From contig NC_081826.1 in the NCBI RefSeq assembly GCF_030867095.1, positions 58,496,001 through 58,560,000 of the forward strand: a stretch of 64,000 nucleotides of DNA. Direction: 5' to 3'. Under the pieces are notes generated by a model that saw only the letters and a list, made by a program, of their open reading frames with translations, made no database searches and was not told the DNA's origin. The translations under genes were made by a program, and so were the position numbers. Positions 21,131-32,225 of this stretch are shown in pieces. Numbering within the stretch: position 1 is the stretch's first letter; the number at the start of each line of letters is the position of its first letter. Source of the DNA: Alligator mississippiensis (lineage: Eukaryota > Chordata > Crocodylia > Alligatoridae).

Positions 21131-23120
21131 CAATGGGACTGGAAAGGCTGTGACTAGAACCTTGAGCTTTCTAAATTACAGTGTGTCCTAAACGGACCCC
21201 AAATAGCCTCAAAACAGGTGAAATACTGTTTTGAAGCCTGTACTTTGAAACCTTTTAGCTTGCTTCACCTTTTGCTGTATTGAGTTCAGGAGCAGAGGAG
21301 CTTAAAACGATTTAACCCCACTAGCCTAGGCTGAACATATGGGATTGTTTAACCAAACATAAATATGACCCTTTGTTCTTACTTCCCCATCTGAATAATG
21401 GACATCATATTTCTTACCTAGCTCACAAGGTAATGTTTGTAATCTATTTTAGAAACATAAAGTGCTCTCTGATGACTAGTAATTCATTACAATTTTTTAA
21501 TCGTTGTCGTTGTTAAGCTAGGATGGAAACTTTTGTGGTGGTGTCTGACACTATGCTCAGAAGCTGCCAATGTCACAAATGATGTCAATTGTTTTGGAAA
21601 GAGAGCAGCTTTTAGAAATAGGCTCCAAAATTGTAGTTGCAAATGTAAATTTTATTTACAGATGTTCATCATTTCTTTTTCTTCATGGTCGGAAATGCTT
21701 CTTACCATTGAACATCCAGTCTTCTGAGTTGAACAAAGTGGATTCAGTTTTCCTTTAAAAGCAGTGGTGAGTCAGGGTTGTTCTTTTGGGACCAGAGTTC
21801 TGTAACCCTGCACACAGATTTACAGCAATGCAGATGGATTATGACTTGTCCTTAATTGAAGTTTCTGGCTGGGTTTTTCTCTACATCAAAGGGAATTAAA
21901 AATGTTAATACGAGCACTGTACTTAAGTCCAATACTGTTGGAGTCATGCATATATTTATATGTATTGTTCCAAAATAAATTCTCGATGACACAAAATAAA
22001 CAATGTCATGAAATCACTGTTTATTTATCTTCACTAACTTAGCATTTATTTGGACTGAACTGACCCTCCAAAAGTTTAATTGTATTTATGAGTATTTTGA
22101 TTTTATTGCCATGTCACTGAAATACTTGTTTGCACTGCACACTGCCCTTATCTGCTGTCCCCTTCTGTAGTAACAGATTTTCAGTTATCAAAAATAATTT
22201 ATAAATAAGGGTTCCATAGCCAGATGCTTATTGAAAACCTTGTCTTGTAGGATAAGTTAGTTTAGGGTCTACCTCTTTTAAAAGTAAATATTTAATTATT
22301 CTGTCTCAAGTGTTTTTAAAGCAAGTGGCTTTCTGGCCTTCATTGGTTTCCAGTGTGTTTCTTGGCTTCTTAAAAAAAACATTTGGATTGGGAACATTTA
22401 CAGTGCGGAGCACCTTATCAGACTTAGTCTTATTTTGCTTCTTGTGACTATATCATTTCAGCAGCATTGCTCTCCTGATAGTTCCCTGCAATGATCTAAT
22501 TAAATTAGCAAAACAAAGTTTCTCATCTTGACTTTGGAAGAAGCCTACTACTTATTGATCCTGAAACCAACCTTCAATTATTTTCACATACAAAACTCCC
22601 ATTACCATCTATAGAAGTGCCCCATATGGAAATCTCAGTGTATGTAGGAAAGTCAATGAGTGCTCTGCACGAAACAAAATGCTGTATCCAGCCTTCTCCA
22701 AAGAGAGGAGTCTGGATTCTAGAAATGTAAGTTAGTTCATCATGGTGAGTCCTGCCGAATGGATAGCAGTAGGAATTTTGCCATAGGGTTCAATAGAATT
22801 AAGATCAGACGGCTCATTGCTAAATTAAAGAAAACATGTTTACTCATTTTTGTTAAGTAGGGAGATAAGATGTTCAGAAAAAAATCAGTTCAAGCCATTA
22901 TAAATAAAATCTGATTCAGACAGACTTTTTACAAAAAAACTTCTGCTTGTGAAATGGAAGAAAAAGGGTCATTGATAAACAGGCAAGCTAAACATTTTCA
23001 AACGATAAAAAGATGATAAGGTGACTCGAGGATAAATGCCCTGTCCCTGGTCAATCCTCTCTGTGTTGCTTTGGCAATACAAAACAGACCAAATCTGACC
23101 CTTGTTCCCTTGCCATCACT
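21131..23120. other. AT-rich non-coding DNA with few recognisable repeats
   Basis: Nothing coding was recognised. A hairpin pairs AATAAACA near 21997 with TGTTTATT near 22017, two inverted FOX-like motifs. The interval is a candidate for conserved non-coding DNA only because repeats are scarce; conservation cannot be judged here. Confidence 0.4.
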
Positions 23121-23621
23121 AGGGCTATGTATAGACAGTCAAAAAGCCCAAGGCTGAATTAATTCCGTCTTCACAGGTTAGTCTAAGCTTCATAAACTGA
23201 AATGATAAGCCAATGAACAGACATTCACTTTTGATTCAGGAAATGCAGTCACATGCCTGCTGTGCCCAGGCCAGATACCAGAGGGCACTAAAGTACTCCT
23301 CCATGCTCAGCTGAACCAGACATCTTGCACAGGACTAGCCCACCCACCCTGCAAGGTGTGTTTGTGGGGGAGGTGCAAAGCATCCTGGGATGCTGGGGGA
23401 TTGTGAGTTAATTTGAATCTGGAGGGGATCTGGGACAGAAATTCAATAAACTGATTTAAACTAAATCAGTTAACCTTGATACTATATGCATCCAGGTTTA
23501 TCTTAAACCAGGTTTGGCCATTTTAAAAGGGGTTTATGTGCATTGAACTTCTGTTGTGTTACAGATTTCAACTGGTTTCTGATCACTTATACCAGTCTAT
23601 GTGTAATTTCTATCCCTAACC
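23121..23621 (+). mobile_element. MITE of the GGCTAGGGACAG family, copy 3
   Basis: The segment matches copy 1 throughout its ends. The left part AGACAGTCAAAAAGCCC is followed by a GAATTAATTC-type block and AGGTTAGTCTAA. The right part has TAAACTGATTTAAACT and ends TTTCTATCCCTAACC. The interior is shorter than in copy 1 and the termini are more diverged. Confidence 0.7.
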
Positions 23622-23939
23622 TCAGAGAGAGGGCAGTGTGCTGCTATGTCCAGTGTGACACACTTTGGCTAGCCTCAGCTAGCAGACAGTCCCTAAAGGG
23701 TGGCTGAGACAGGTGCAGGTGAGAGCAACCCTCACACTACTCTAAAATGGGCAGAAAATTAGGGAGTTCCACCTCCTGTACTGATCACAAACTCATTGTA
23801 GGCAGAAATGTGACACATCAGTATGTGTTGGGAATGTTCACAGGGTAAGAATATGTCATGCTTCCTGATACATGTATTGCTGATACGGGCCAACTGACCC
23901 CAAACCATTGTAGTCAGCCCCGCTCTTCAGGTTTTGAAA

Positions 23940-24120
23940 AGGTGGAAATCCAGAGCCAAATTTTATAACTTAGTCCCATCTCTAAGTTCCCAGGGGTACT
24001 GGATGGAAATGTGGGTTCTGTTTCCAACTGCGCCATCTACGTGCCCTATAACTTTAGGCAAGTGACTAGGCCTCAGTTTTGCTATATATTTTGACTTCAG
24101 TAAACTTTTGTAAACTGGTT
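23940..24120 (+). repeat. MIR-like SINE fragment
   Basis: A diverged MIR core is visible: GTTTCCAACTGCGCCATCTA, then TAACTTTAGGCAAGTGACTA and GGCCTCAGTTTTGCTAT, in the order expected for MIR. Confidence 0.6.
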
Positions 24121-24216
24121 GGAGATCAAGAGGGAAGTGTCATGTAGATGCTTATTATAATTATTTTTATTATAGAATATCCAGTCCTACCCAGAGACAT
24201 CAATTGGTATCTACAG

Positions 24217-24248
24217 TATATACCACTATATATATATAGTGGTATATA
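24217..24248. repeat. Perfect 32-bp palindrome
   Basis: The sequence reads identically on both strands. TATATACCAC is followed by an alternating TA core and GTGGTATATA. It could extrude as a cruciform, and its origin is unknown. Confidence 0.9.
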
Positions 24249-24510
24249 TCACCAGCTTTATGTGCCTAGTGCTTTTGCTGTTGGATGTCCTGTGTAGAAA
24301 TACAGCCTGTACACAGTCATAAATAACTGCATATGTATGATGTGCTCTATAGAGAGCTCACTGGTACCATTTTCATCAGGTGCTCATGTAGGGGCAGAGT
24401 ATAGACCCCCACCATAGGTAGAGTACTAGGAAAGAGTGTGCCCCCAAAAGTACATTTTCAAACACACTTAGAAGCCCACAGCACCATTTCAAAACTAACT
24501 TGGTCTCTTA

Positions 24511-24916
24511 GGGCACCTATACGCATGCATTGAGACTGCTCTAACATGGTATAATTACAGTGCATCAGAGCAGAATCGATTCATAGAAAATCATAGAAGC
24601 ATAGAAAATTAGGGCTGGAAGGGACCTCAGGAGATCACCTAGTCCAACCCCCAAATCAAGTCTGCTGGAGTGTAGTAATTAGTGCAGACTCCAGCATCAT
24701 GTGTATCAATGCCCTCACACTGAAAAATGGTGGCAGGGACTCTTTAACTAAAGCTCATTGAATGAGTTTTAGATAAAGCACCTCCACTGCCATTTTTCAG
24801 CACAGAGATGCTGATACACATAACATTGCAGGCGCTTTAATTAGAGTGGCTCTCAGAACCACTGTAATTAAAGCGCCACGCCCACCCCCACCCCCACCTC
24901 CCATGTATAAACATCC
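24511..24916 (+). mobile_element. Palindromic MITE, copy 1 (TTA target duplication)
   Basis: The left end GGGCACCTATACGCATG pairs imperfectly with the right end CATGTATAAACATCC. TTA flanks both sides (24508-24510, 24917-24919), which fits a PIF/Harbinger-type insertion. The interior (about 24690-24835) is a long near-palindrome centred on AAAGCTCATTGAATGAGTTT, with arms of about 70 bp that include GAAAAATGGTGGCAGG and CTGCCATTTTTCAG. A minus-strand CR1 tail interrupts it at 24581-24658. Confidence 0.75.
24581..24658 (-). mobile_element. CR1 3' tail fragment
   Basis: On the minus strand this is a short CR1 terminus. GGGTTGGACTAGGTGATCTC leads into AGGTCCCTTCCAGCCC and a TTTCTATG-type tail. 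It lies inside the MITE and therefore inserted after it. Confidence 0.8.
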
Positions 24917-25379
24917 TTAGATGGCTAAGACTTTTGAAAGTCATTCTTGAAAATGAAAATTAAGGAGCCTAAGTCACTTAGAGTTAGAGGCACTAGGGGA
25001 TTTAAAATCCTAAATCCTGCCTAATTGCTATGTTAGATATCCATTATCCAGACACCCAAACTCCCGTCCAGATGCTGCTTTACCCTAGAGATTTTAGGTG
25101 CCTAAGTTTTCTTCAGTAAAGTTCTATAGGTGCATCAAGGTATGCTCCTGGGCACGCTCAGAACTGCCTCTGTCTGGACAATTGCAAGCAGAGTGGTATG
25201 TATTTCATACCTACCCCCAATAAGGATCCAAAAATTAAGAGTTCTTTCTCCTAGTTTAGTGGGAGTTGTTGTGCAGGCTAAAAAATCTGCACAAAACATA
25301 GCTTTTAGGCACATTTTAATCAATACCTAAGTGATTATTCACCCAGGACACATAACATCCAGATTTCAGTCTCTCTTCT

Positions 25380-25445
25380 ACCCAAAAAGATTTGAATCTG
25401 CTTCTCCTACCACCCAACTGATCACTTTACCTACCAGACTAGAGA
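25380..25445 (-). repeat. tRNA-derived SINE head
   Basis: On the minus strand an A-box-like TCTGGTAGGTAAAGTG is followed by a B-box-like CAGATTCAAATC at tRNA spacing. It is a diverged SINE head, not a tRNA gene. Confidence 0.45.
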
Positions 25446-25548
25446 GTATTTTGAGAACAGAATGTGGGAGGGAGCTGTTATCCTGTTTCACTATGCACTA
25501 AATAATTAAATATTAATTAAACCAGAGATAAATTGAGCTTGTCTTGCT

Positions 25549-25603
25549 AGTCTAGGGGTTAGAGCACTCACCTGTGACAGAAGAGATCTGTGTTTTGGCT
25601 GCT
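25549..25603 (+). repeat. tRNA-derived SINE head
   Basis: TAGGGGTTAGAGCACTCACC is an A-box-like block followed by GACAGAAGAGATCTGTG. The B-box part is degraded. Confidence 0.45.
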
Positions 25604-25702
25604 GATTGAATAAATATTTAATAGTAATGAGAGAAAGTACAGTAACACAGGGCACCTATACGTGTGCACTGAGGCTGCTCTGAGGCACTCTAATTACAGC
25701 AC

Positions 25703-26642
25703 TGTAACAGGGGCCTTCTTGGGGCCAATTTGCCTTTGGCCTGCCCACCTGTTTCTAGGACAACCGCATGCCCTCTTTCCTGCCACACCTTGTTGTTATC
25801 TAATTAATTATCTTAATTAGGCGGGAGGCTGCCCATTTCTTGCCCTGATGCCAGGGGGCACTATCTGCAGCTCCATTCCTCCCCTACACTACAGCCCATG
25901 CCTCGCAGATGGCATCCACTGTTGCCTCACTCTGGGCCCCAGAATCCTCATCTGAACCCCACCTGGATCCCTCCACTCAGGCGACCTACTCTGCTTTCAT
26001 TCTAGGCTACCTAGCTCCCTGAGCTGTTCCTCCTTATGGATGCAGTCCCCCTGGGACCTTTGGCTACACTGGCCCTGGCCTCACCTCCAAGGCCAGTCAG
26101 AACCCCAAGCCCTCAGCTCTGGGCATCCCTCATGATGGGCCCCTGGCCCTTCAACTCTTCTGGTCCTGGCCCCAGCATTGACCAGTCAGGGGATTTCAAG
26201 ACAGGTTCTGAGTCTAGAGCCCCACTCTCTCTCCAGGGTCCACCTTCTGGACCCTAGAAGGGGGTAACCCACCCAGTTGTGGGAGCTGGAGTTATTAAGG
26301 CACCCCAAACTGCCTTTCACCAGGGTGGTAACTGGCCTGGCATTTCCTGGGGGCTCCCACACCACTGAGAGCCCCACCAGGCCATGACTCCCAGCGGGTT
26401 GCAGTTTTACATCATGCCCAGGACCAGGAGCCTCCAAACCATCCTCTACAGCTCCTCCCTTACCTCCGGGATGATACATGAAGCCTTGCAGCCAGGCAAT
26501 GTTGCTGCCTGGCCTGCCAGCAGTAAAATGCCCTGCTTATATAGGGCATTTTACAGAATCTAAAATGGCTGCCGCAATCAGGCACCTGCTGACTGCTTGG
26601 GTTAGGTCTTAAAGTGGCAGGCACAAACAGTGCCCTGCCACA
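25703..26642 (+). mobile_element. Solo LTR (940 bp) inside MITE copy 2
   Basis: The segment starts TGTAACAGGGGCC and ends GCCCTGCCACA, flanked by AGCAC (25698-25702) and AGCAT (26643-26647), a 5-bp duplication with one mismatch. TTATATA at 26538-26544 is a TATA-box candidate lying between perfect 10-bp arms AAAATGCCCT and AGGGCATTTT. A diverged relative of the 5' part occurs at 11878, and a weaker one near 63095-63260. Confidence 0.68.
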
Positions 26643-26692
26643 AGCATGTTGGAGCAGACTTGATTAATCGCATGATAATTAGTCGCCTAGTT

Positions 26693-28697
26693 TTTCACCA
26701 TCCAGTGCAGGGTGTCAAGGGCCTGCAGCAAGGTGGTAGCCCTAGACTTCAAGATGGCCAACTTCAATGAGTTGAGGAGATTAGTGGGAGAGGCGCTGGG
26801 GTTCTCAAGGGAAAGGGAACTCAGTGCCCAAGATGAGTGGTCGTTCCTTAAGGAGACAATACTCAGGGCACAAGGGGTGACGATCCCAACAAGAAGCAAG
26901 GGGGGCAAGAGTGCCCAAAAGCCCCCCTGGCTCACCAAGGACATCCGCGAGTGCCTGGTTGCCAAAAAGGTGGCATACACCCGGTGGAAGGGGGGGTGGG
27001 CTATCTCCAAAGAGGAGTATACCTCCACTGCTTGGGCCTGTAGGGGGGCTGTTAGGAAAGCTAAGGCAGATATAGAGCTAGGACTAGCATCCAAGATCAA
27101 AGATAATAAAAAGTCCTTTTTCAAATATATAGGGAGGATGAAGAAGGCACTGGGAAACGTGGGGCCCCTGCAAGATACGCTGGGAAATCTGGTTGTTGTG
27201 CCAGAGGAGAAGGCAGATCTTTTTAACAAATTCTTTACCTCCGTTTTCTTGTGTAGGGACTGGAACTCCCCCACTGTGATTCAAGATGGACTCGAGGGGA
27301 ACACCTCCAGACCTAAGGTTGAGGAGGACCGGGTTAGAGAGCTTCTGGAGGGGCTGGACATGTTCAAATCAGCAGGTCCGTATGCTCTCCACCCCAGGGT
27401 GTTGAGGGAGCTAGAAAGGGTTATTGCAGGGCCCTTGGCACAGCTTTACAAGCGCTCGTGGTGCTCGGGCCAGGTGCCAGATGATTGGAAGATAGCCAGT
27501 GTGGTCCCCATCTTTAAAAAGGGGAGGAGGGAGGACCCGGGCAACTATAGGCCCGTCAGTCTTACCTCAGTCCTGTGGAAACTCTTTGAGAAGATCATCA
27601 AGGAGCACATCTGTGATGGGCCGGCATCGGGGATGATGCTCAAGGGCAACCAGCACGGTTTCATTAGGGGCAGGTCATGTCAGACCAACCTGATTGCCTT
27701 TTACGATCAGGTCACAAAAGCATTGGATGCAGGTGTCGCTGTGGATGTAGTCTTTCTGGACTTCAGCAGGGCCTTTGACACTGTCTCCCACCCCATCCTC
27801 ATTAAAAAACTAGACGACTGTGGCATTGATGCCTACACAGTCAGATGGATTGCAAATTGCCTGAAGGGTCATACTCAGAGGGTGGTGGTGGACAGGTCAT
27901 ATTCAACCTGGGGGGAAGTGGGCAGCAGAGTCCCCCAGGGCTCGGTCCTTGGGCCCGCACTGTTCAATTTCTTTATCAGCGATTTGGACGACAGGGTGAA
28001 AAGCAACCTGTTCAAATTTGCTGATGATACCAAAATATGGGGTGAGGTGGGCATGCTAGTAGGGAGGGAGAGACTGCAGCAAGACCTGGATAGGTTGCAG
28101 GGGTGGGCTAACAAAAACAGGATGCGTTTCAATACGGACAAGTGCAGGGTGCTGCACTTGGGCAGTAGTAACCGGCAACACACTTATAAGATGAGAAACT
28201 CCCTTCTTGAGAGCACGGAGACAGAAAGGGATCTTGGAGTCATTATTGAGGAGGGCCACGCGCATGATCCGGGGACAGCAGGGCAGACCCTACAATGAGA
28301 GGCTACGGGACCTGAACCTGTTCAGCCTTCACAAGAGAAGGCTGAGGGGGGACCTGGTGTCCGTCTATAAACTCACTAGGGGGAACCAGAAGGGTTTGTG
28401 GGAGACCTTGTTTCCCCTAGCGCCCCCCGGGATAACAAGGAATAACAGCCACAAGTTGTTGGAGAGTAGGTTTAGATTAGACATCCGTAAAAACTATTTC
28501 ACAGTTAGGGCAGCTAGGATCTGGAACCAACTTCCAAGGGAAGTGGTGCTGGCTCCTACCCTGAGGGTCTTTAAGAAGAGGCTTGATGCCTACCTGGCTG
28601 GGGTCATTTGAGCCCGGTTTTCCTCCTGCCAAGGGAGGGGGTTGGACTTGAAGATCTACAAGGTCCCTTCCAACCCTACTTCTGTGATTCTATGATA
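26693..28697 (+). mobile_element. 5'-truncated CR1 LINE with long reverse-transcriptase frame
   Basis: A 2-kb CR1 copy inserted in a MITE. It begins within ORF2 (FTIQCRVSRACSKVVALDFK) and ends with a CR1 3' motif (GAAGATCTACAAGGTCCCTT) and a GTGATTCTATGATA tail. It belongs to the same subfamily as the copy at 53889-54598, sharing the block [14 protein letters not shown]. Relative to that copy, about 205 bp are missing at about 28248. Confidence 0.92.
26712..28298 (+). pseudogene. CR1 ORF2 reverse transcriptase, 528-codon frame, internal deletion
   Basis: A long open frame holds complete reverse transcriptase blocks. [65 protein letters not shown] and FKFADDTKIWGE appear in order, so the catalytic FADD box is intact. 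After GVII the frame runs into a deletion and ends in 19 foreign residues. The true C-terminal part ([19 protein letters not shown] onward to LDAYLAGVI) continues in another frame to 28611. The start at 26712 is only the first ATG after 5' truncation, not a native start. Confidence 0.88.
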
Positions 28698-29082
28698 CTG
28701 TGCTCTGCCGGAGTCCAGCATCATGTATATCAGCAGCCCCATGCTTAAAAATGGTGGTGGGGGTACTTTAACTAAAGCTTATTCAACAAGCTTTAGTTAA
28801 CCCACCCCCACCACCATCTTTCAGTGTGGGGACGCTGATCCACATGACATTGAGGGTGTTTTAATTACAGTGGCTCTCAGAGCTACACTAATTAAAGCAC
28901 CTCCCCTCCCCCCACCTCCCAAAACACATATTCAAATGCCCACAGGTACCCACTCTTGAACTGCTAAACTATAAGTCATGTTCATCTCTCACACTCCCTC
29001 TCTTATTCAGTAACTATTTATTTATGCCATACAAAACAAAACAGAAGGAATGAAGAGAGGGCCCTGCCTCAGATTACTTTTT

Positions 29083-29147
29083 AACCTCGTAGTTAGAGCA
29101 TTCACCTGAAAACAGATTGCCATGGGTTCAAATCCCATCAGGCAGGT
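29083..29147 (+). repeat. tRNA-derived SINE head with good A and B boxes
   Basis: CGTAGTTAGAGCATTCACC (A box) and GGGTTCAAATCCC (B box) sit at tRNA spacing. The acceptor stem does not close convincingly, so I call a SINE head rather than a tRNA gene. Confidence 0.55.
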
Positions 29148-30035
29148 TCCAGAATATCTGAACTTTCCACCTGGATGATGTCTTTGATCCAGTGCTGCAG
29201 CAGGGGGGTGGCAAGCGGGGCGACTGCCCCAGGCGACCAGCTGGGGCAGGGCATGGGATGGAGACACAAGAGGCTTGTTTTGCGGGGCACAAGAATGGGG
29301 GAAGAGTGACTTCCACCACTGTATGCACTTCTGGACATGCATGCACTCCCCAGATCTATGCATAGGGCGAGGGCGGGCTGCTACTGTGGGCTTTGCCCCA
29401 GCTGCCAAACTTCATTGCTACATCACTGCATTGACCTACATTGACCTACCTGCATTGGCCTGGGGAACACGTGCAGTGCATGTAATGCATGGCAGGAAAT
29501 CTGCCTGAAAAAAAGTGTTACATTCCCATGTTCTCCCAAATGAGCTGCTCGTGACTCCATCCTGCACCCCGCCCTGCCCCGACTGGGCAGTGCCTGTTGG
29601 ACCCCTTTACTTCAGCGCCTGGGACGGTCTCCCCACTTGCTCCCCCTTGCTACAGCACCGCATGTCACCTTATCCTGAACAAGTGAGGTGCTGATTACCC
29701 AAGGCAAGGGGAAAGTCTTAGAAATCCTCACCAGCTCTGTACCATTCCTGAGGGGAAGGGAGCTGTGCCAGGGCAGGTTGCCACCTTATGGTATAATGGT
29801 GTCATTGAGGCTCTGTACATAAGTTGTTACTGGTTTCTTTTTGTCACTGTTCTTGTTCTTAATATCACTTTGTTACAAGCTGTTCTTCAGTGTTTTTCTT
29901 AATACAAGTTGTTAAACCTAACTAATGACTGAATTGAACCTGGTTTATTGCGCCTTTGGGTGGTGGCAGGCTGTAGCTCAATGCTCAAAGGGAAATTAAT
30001 CCTTTAGGAGCTGGGAAATCCTCAGGAGAGAAGCA
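29148..30035. other. Non-coding stretch; GC-rich part near 29190-29420
   Basis: No gene was recognised. Overlapping short frames at 29190-29420 reflect GC-rich sequence, possibly an unnamed repeat. Confidence 0.45.
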
Positions 30036-30480
30036 GCTGAATTGTTGTATCATGGCTCTCTTTTCTTATACCATGATTATGTGAGGACTTCTGATTCTGC
30101 TTTTTTCCAGGCTCCATGCATTTGTGTACAGGCATCTAAAGTAACTAACCAATTATCCTACTTCATCCAGAAGAATGAGAAGGCCTCCCCTGTTGCCCCT
30201 CCTGCTTGCACTTCCTCTAAATTACTCACTTCCCCACTTACCTCAGGGCTTTGGTCTCCATCCCCAGTAAACCTAGTTTAAAGCCTTCCTCACTAGATTA
30301 GCAAGCCCGTCTGCAAAGCTGCTCTTCCCTCTTTTCAACAGGTGGATCCCATCTCCTCCTAGCAATTGTTCATCTTGGAACAACATCCCGTGGTAAAAGA
30401 AGCCAAAGCCCTGCTCAGTGATTATTCTGGCTGTTATACTGTTGGATGGGAGCTCCAATAATATCCTCCTTTAACTAAAT
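30036..30480 (-). pseudogene. CR1 ORF1 esterase-domain fragment
   Basis: The minus-strand frame 30458-30273 encodes FGFFYHGMLFQDEQLLGGDG, then HLL and ADGLANLVRKALN at the stop. It is a clear match to the last third of the CR1 ORF1 SGNH/esterase-like domain (the family's GFGFLDH...DGLHL...LAGLVRRALN order). The DGIHL block keeps its catalytic-position His. Diverged ORF1-ORF2 spacer sequence follows down to about 30036. The rest of this LINE is not present nearby. Confidence 0.75.
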
Positions 30481-31904
30481 TATGTGGAAAAGGGCTGGCA
30501 TGTGGACCTAACTCTGAAAGAGGGCTCACAGTTATGAAACCTGATGCCTTTCTGTCCTCTTGACTTAGGTGCCTAATTCCCAGAGATGGACAAACTGAAG
30601 ACAAATACCTTCCTCTGATCTTTCCAACTAGCCATTTTAGCCAGCTTCCTGCTTAGCATACTGGCTTTAGTGGATTCCATTATTAACCCCTAGCTCTCCC
30701 AAGGAGCATGGGCACCTGACTCAAGGCTGAGGATTCCCTTAGACAGCACATTTAGAGGAGTTATTCTCAACCATGCAGTAAGAAGATGCCATTTACTCTT
30801 GTTGGTGTGGTAATCTGATTCCTTGTGCTGGGATGAAGGACAGCGTGGGATGTTAGTAACTACCCACCTCTATCTGATACCTTTGGGTGCTGACAGAAGT
30901 GATATTTGTTGTGTGATTGCCCCCATGCCGTGACAAGTGCACAGCTGCAGAGCACTTTCAAAGTGGCCAATCACGTGCTAAATTAACCCTCAGGATATGA
31001 AGGCATTCCATTTTGAAGCACTTTACCTAGGATTAATTTGTGCTGTGATTGGGGCTGGGCTGATGCAGCCTAGCCCTGTCCCCGGGTGGTGTCTGCAGGA
31101 AGGAGGGGGGAGAAGAAAAGGGGAGTGAGCTGCAAACTGGGGTTTGCCTAGCCTGAGATGGAGGGCAGGGGTGAGTGAATTGGACCCTCCCCACCTCACG
31201 GCCCCCACAAGCTGCCCACCCTCCAGTTCAGGCTGGGCAAACCCTAGTCCACAGTTCACTCCTCCTCCCTTCTCCCCACTCCTTTCATGCAGACAGCATC
31301 AGACCTGGGGAGAGGGGCAAGGTTAGGGGAGAGAGGCTGCAGGCAGGCTCCTCTGCTTGAAGAGCTCCGAAGCAGAGTTCAGTTCCCCTACATCCACCCA
31401 ACAGGTGAGTGTCTTGGTTTGGGGGGGTTGCTCTAACTCATGGCTCTTTTTGTGAAGCACCATGAATTAGAGCGGAGACCTGCACATCTGTCAGCACCCT
31501 TTATTTCTCAAACAGAAGATGCTCACAAGACCTGCTATTGTAACTGCCCCCTTCTCTTCCTCACTAGGGTAGATCACAATCTCCTCCAGAATGGCTACAA
31601 GTTAGGCCTAGCAGTAAAGACTGCACTCACACTGGTTGCCAATTATACAGGTAACTCCTGTACTTAAGCAGGACTTCCTGGGTTTCATTGTTCCATGAGT
31701 AAATATTCTATGGTCAGGCCCTTCATTTACATTAGATTTAAGGGCCTGAGGTCACAGTAGACTGCCAGTAATTGTGCATTCAATGACATCCATGATTTTT
31801 CATAATCTTGCTTCCCTAGCAATAGCTTTCCCAGCCATATTATGTTTTGCATACTTTGTACTGTTAGTGCAATGTAAGTGCTTAGTATGGTTTCATTTTT
31901 TTAG
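30481..31904. other. Non-coding stretch, nothing recognised
   Basis: No gene or named repeat was recognised. Near 31050-31350 a C-rich block gives overlapping frames on both strands without features. Confidence 0.45.
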
Positions 31905-32225
31905 TCTAGCAAAACAAAGGCCAAGGGGAAATACAACTGCCAGATATAAATATATCAGGTTAGTAAAGTCAGCAGTTATTTAGCAGGGAGGGAGAAGAGC
32001 TATTTAAGCTAAAGGATAATATTGGCATAAAAACAAATAAGAATAAAGTGGCTATGAACAAAGAAGTTTTAGAGCTTTTCAACTGGAGTAATGTTGAAAA
32101 TAACCTTGCTGCATTTAATATGGGGAGGGGGGTTATATGACATGGTTGCCTGTGGCAGCAAGACACTGGATTTGATGACTGAAGGGGATTTGAGGTCCCT
32201 TCTAGCCCTATACCTATAGTCCTAT
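31905..32225 (+). mobile_element. Old CR1 3' fragment
   Basis: Degenerate coding resembling KxRGNTTARYKYIR and a following EELFKLKDN-like block (near 31995-32010) leads to the 3' motif GGATTTGAGGTCCCTTCTAG and CCTATAGTCCTATGG. This is the CR1 C-terminal order, in a much older copy than those at 41 or 57 kb. Confidence 0.7.

Larger units (their letters stand above)
25650..28941 (+). mobile_element. Palindromic MITE, copy 2, split by a solo LTR and a CR1
   Basis: MITE pieces lie at 25650-25702, 26643-26692 and 28698-28941. The left end GGGCACCTATACGTGTG matches copy 1. The right end reads AATATGTGT when reverse-complemented after GGGCATTTG. ACA flanks both sides (25647-25649, 28942-28944). The last piece contains the long palindrome centred on AAAGCTTATTCAACAAGCTTT. 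The pieces join in copy-1 order when the two insertions are removed. Confidence 0.72.

Noticed and set aside
29083-29147. Functional tRNA gene
   Set aside because: A and B boxes are good but no convincing acceptor stem or anticodon arm forms; a SINE head is more likely.
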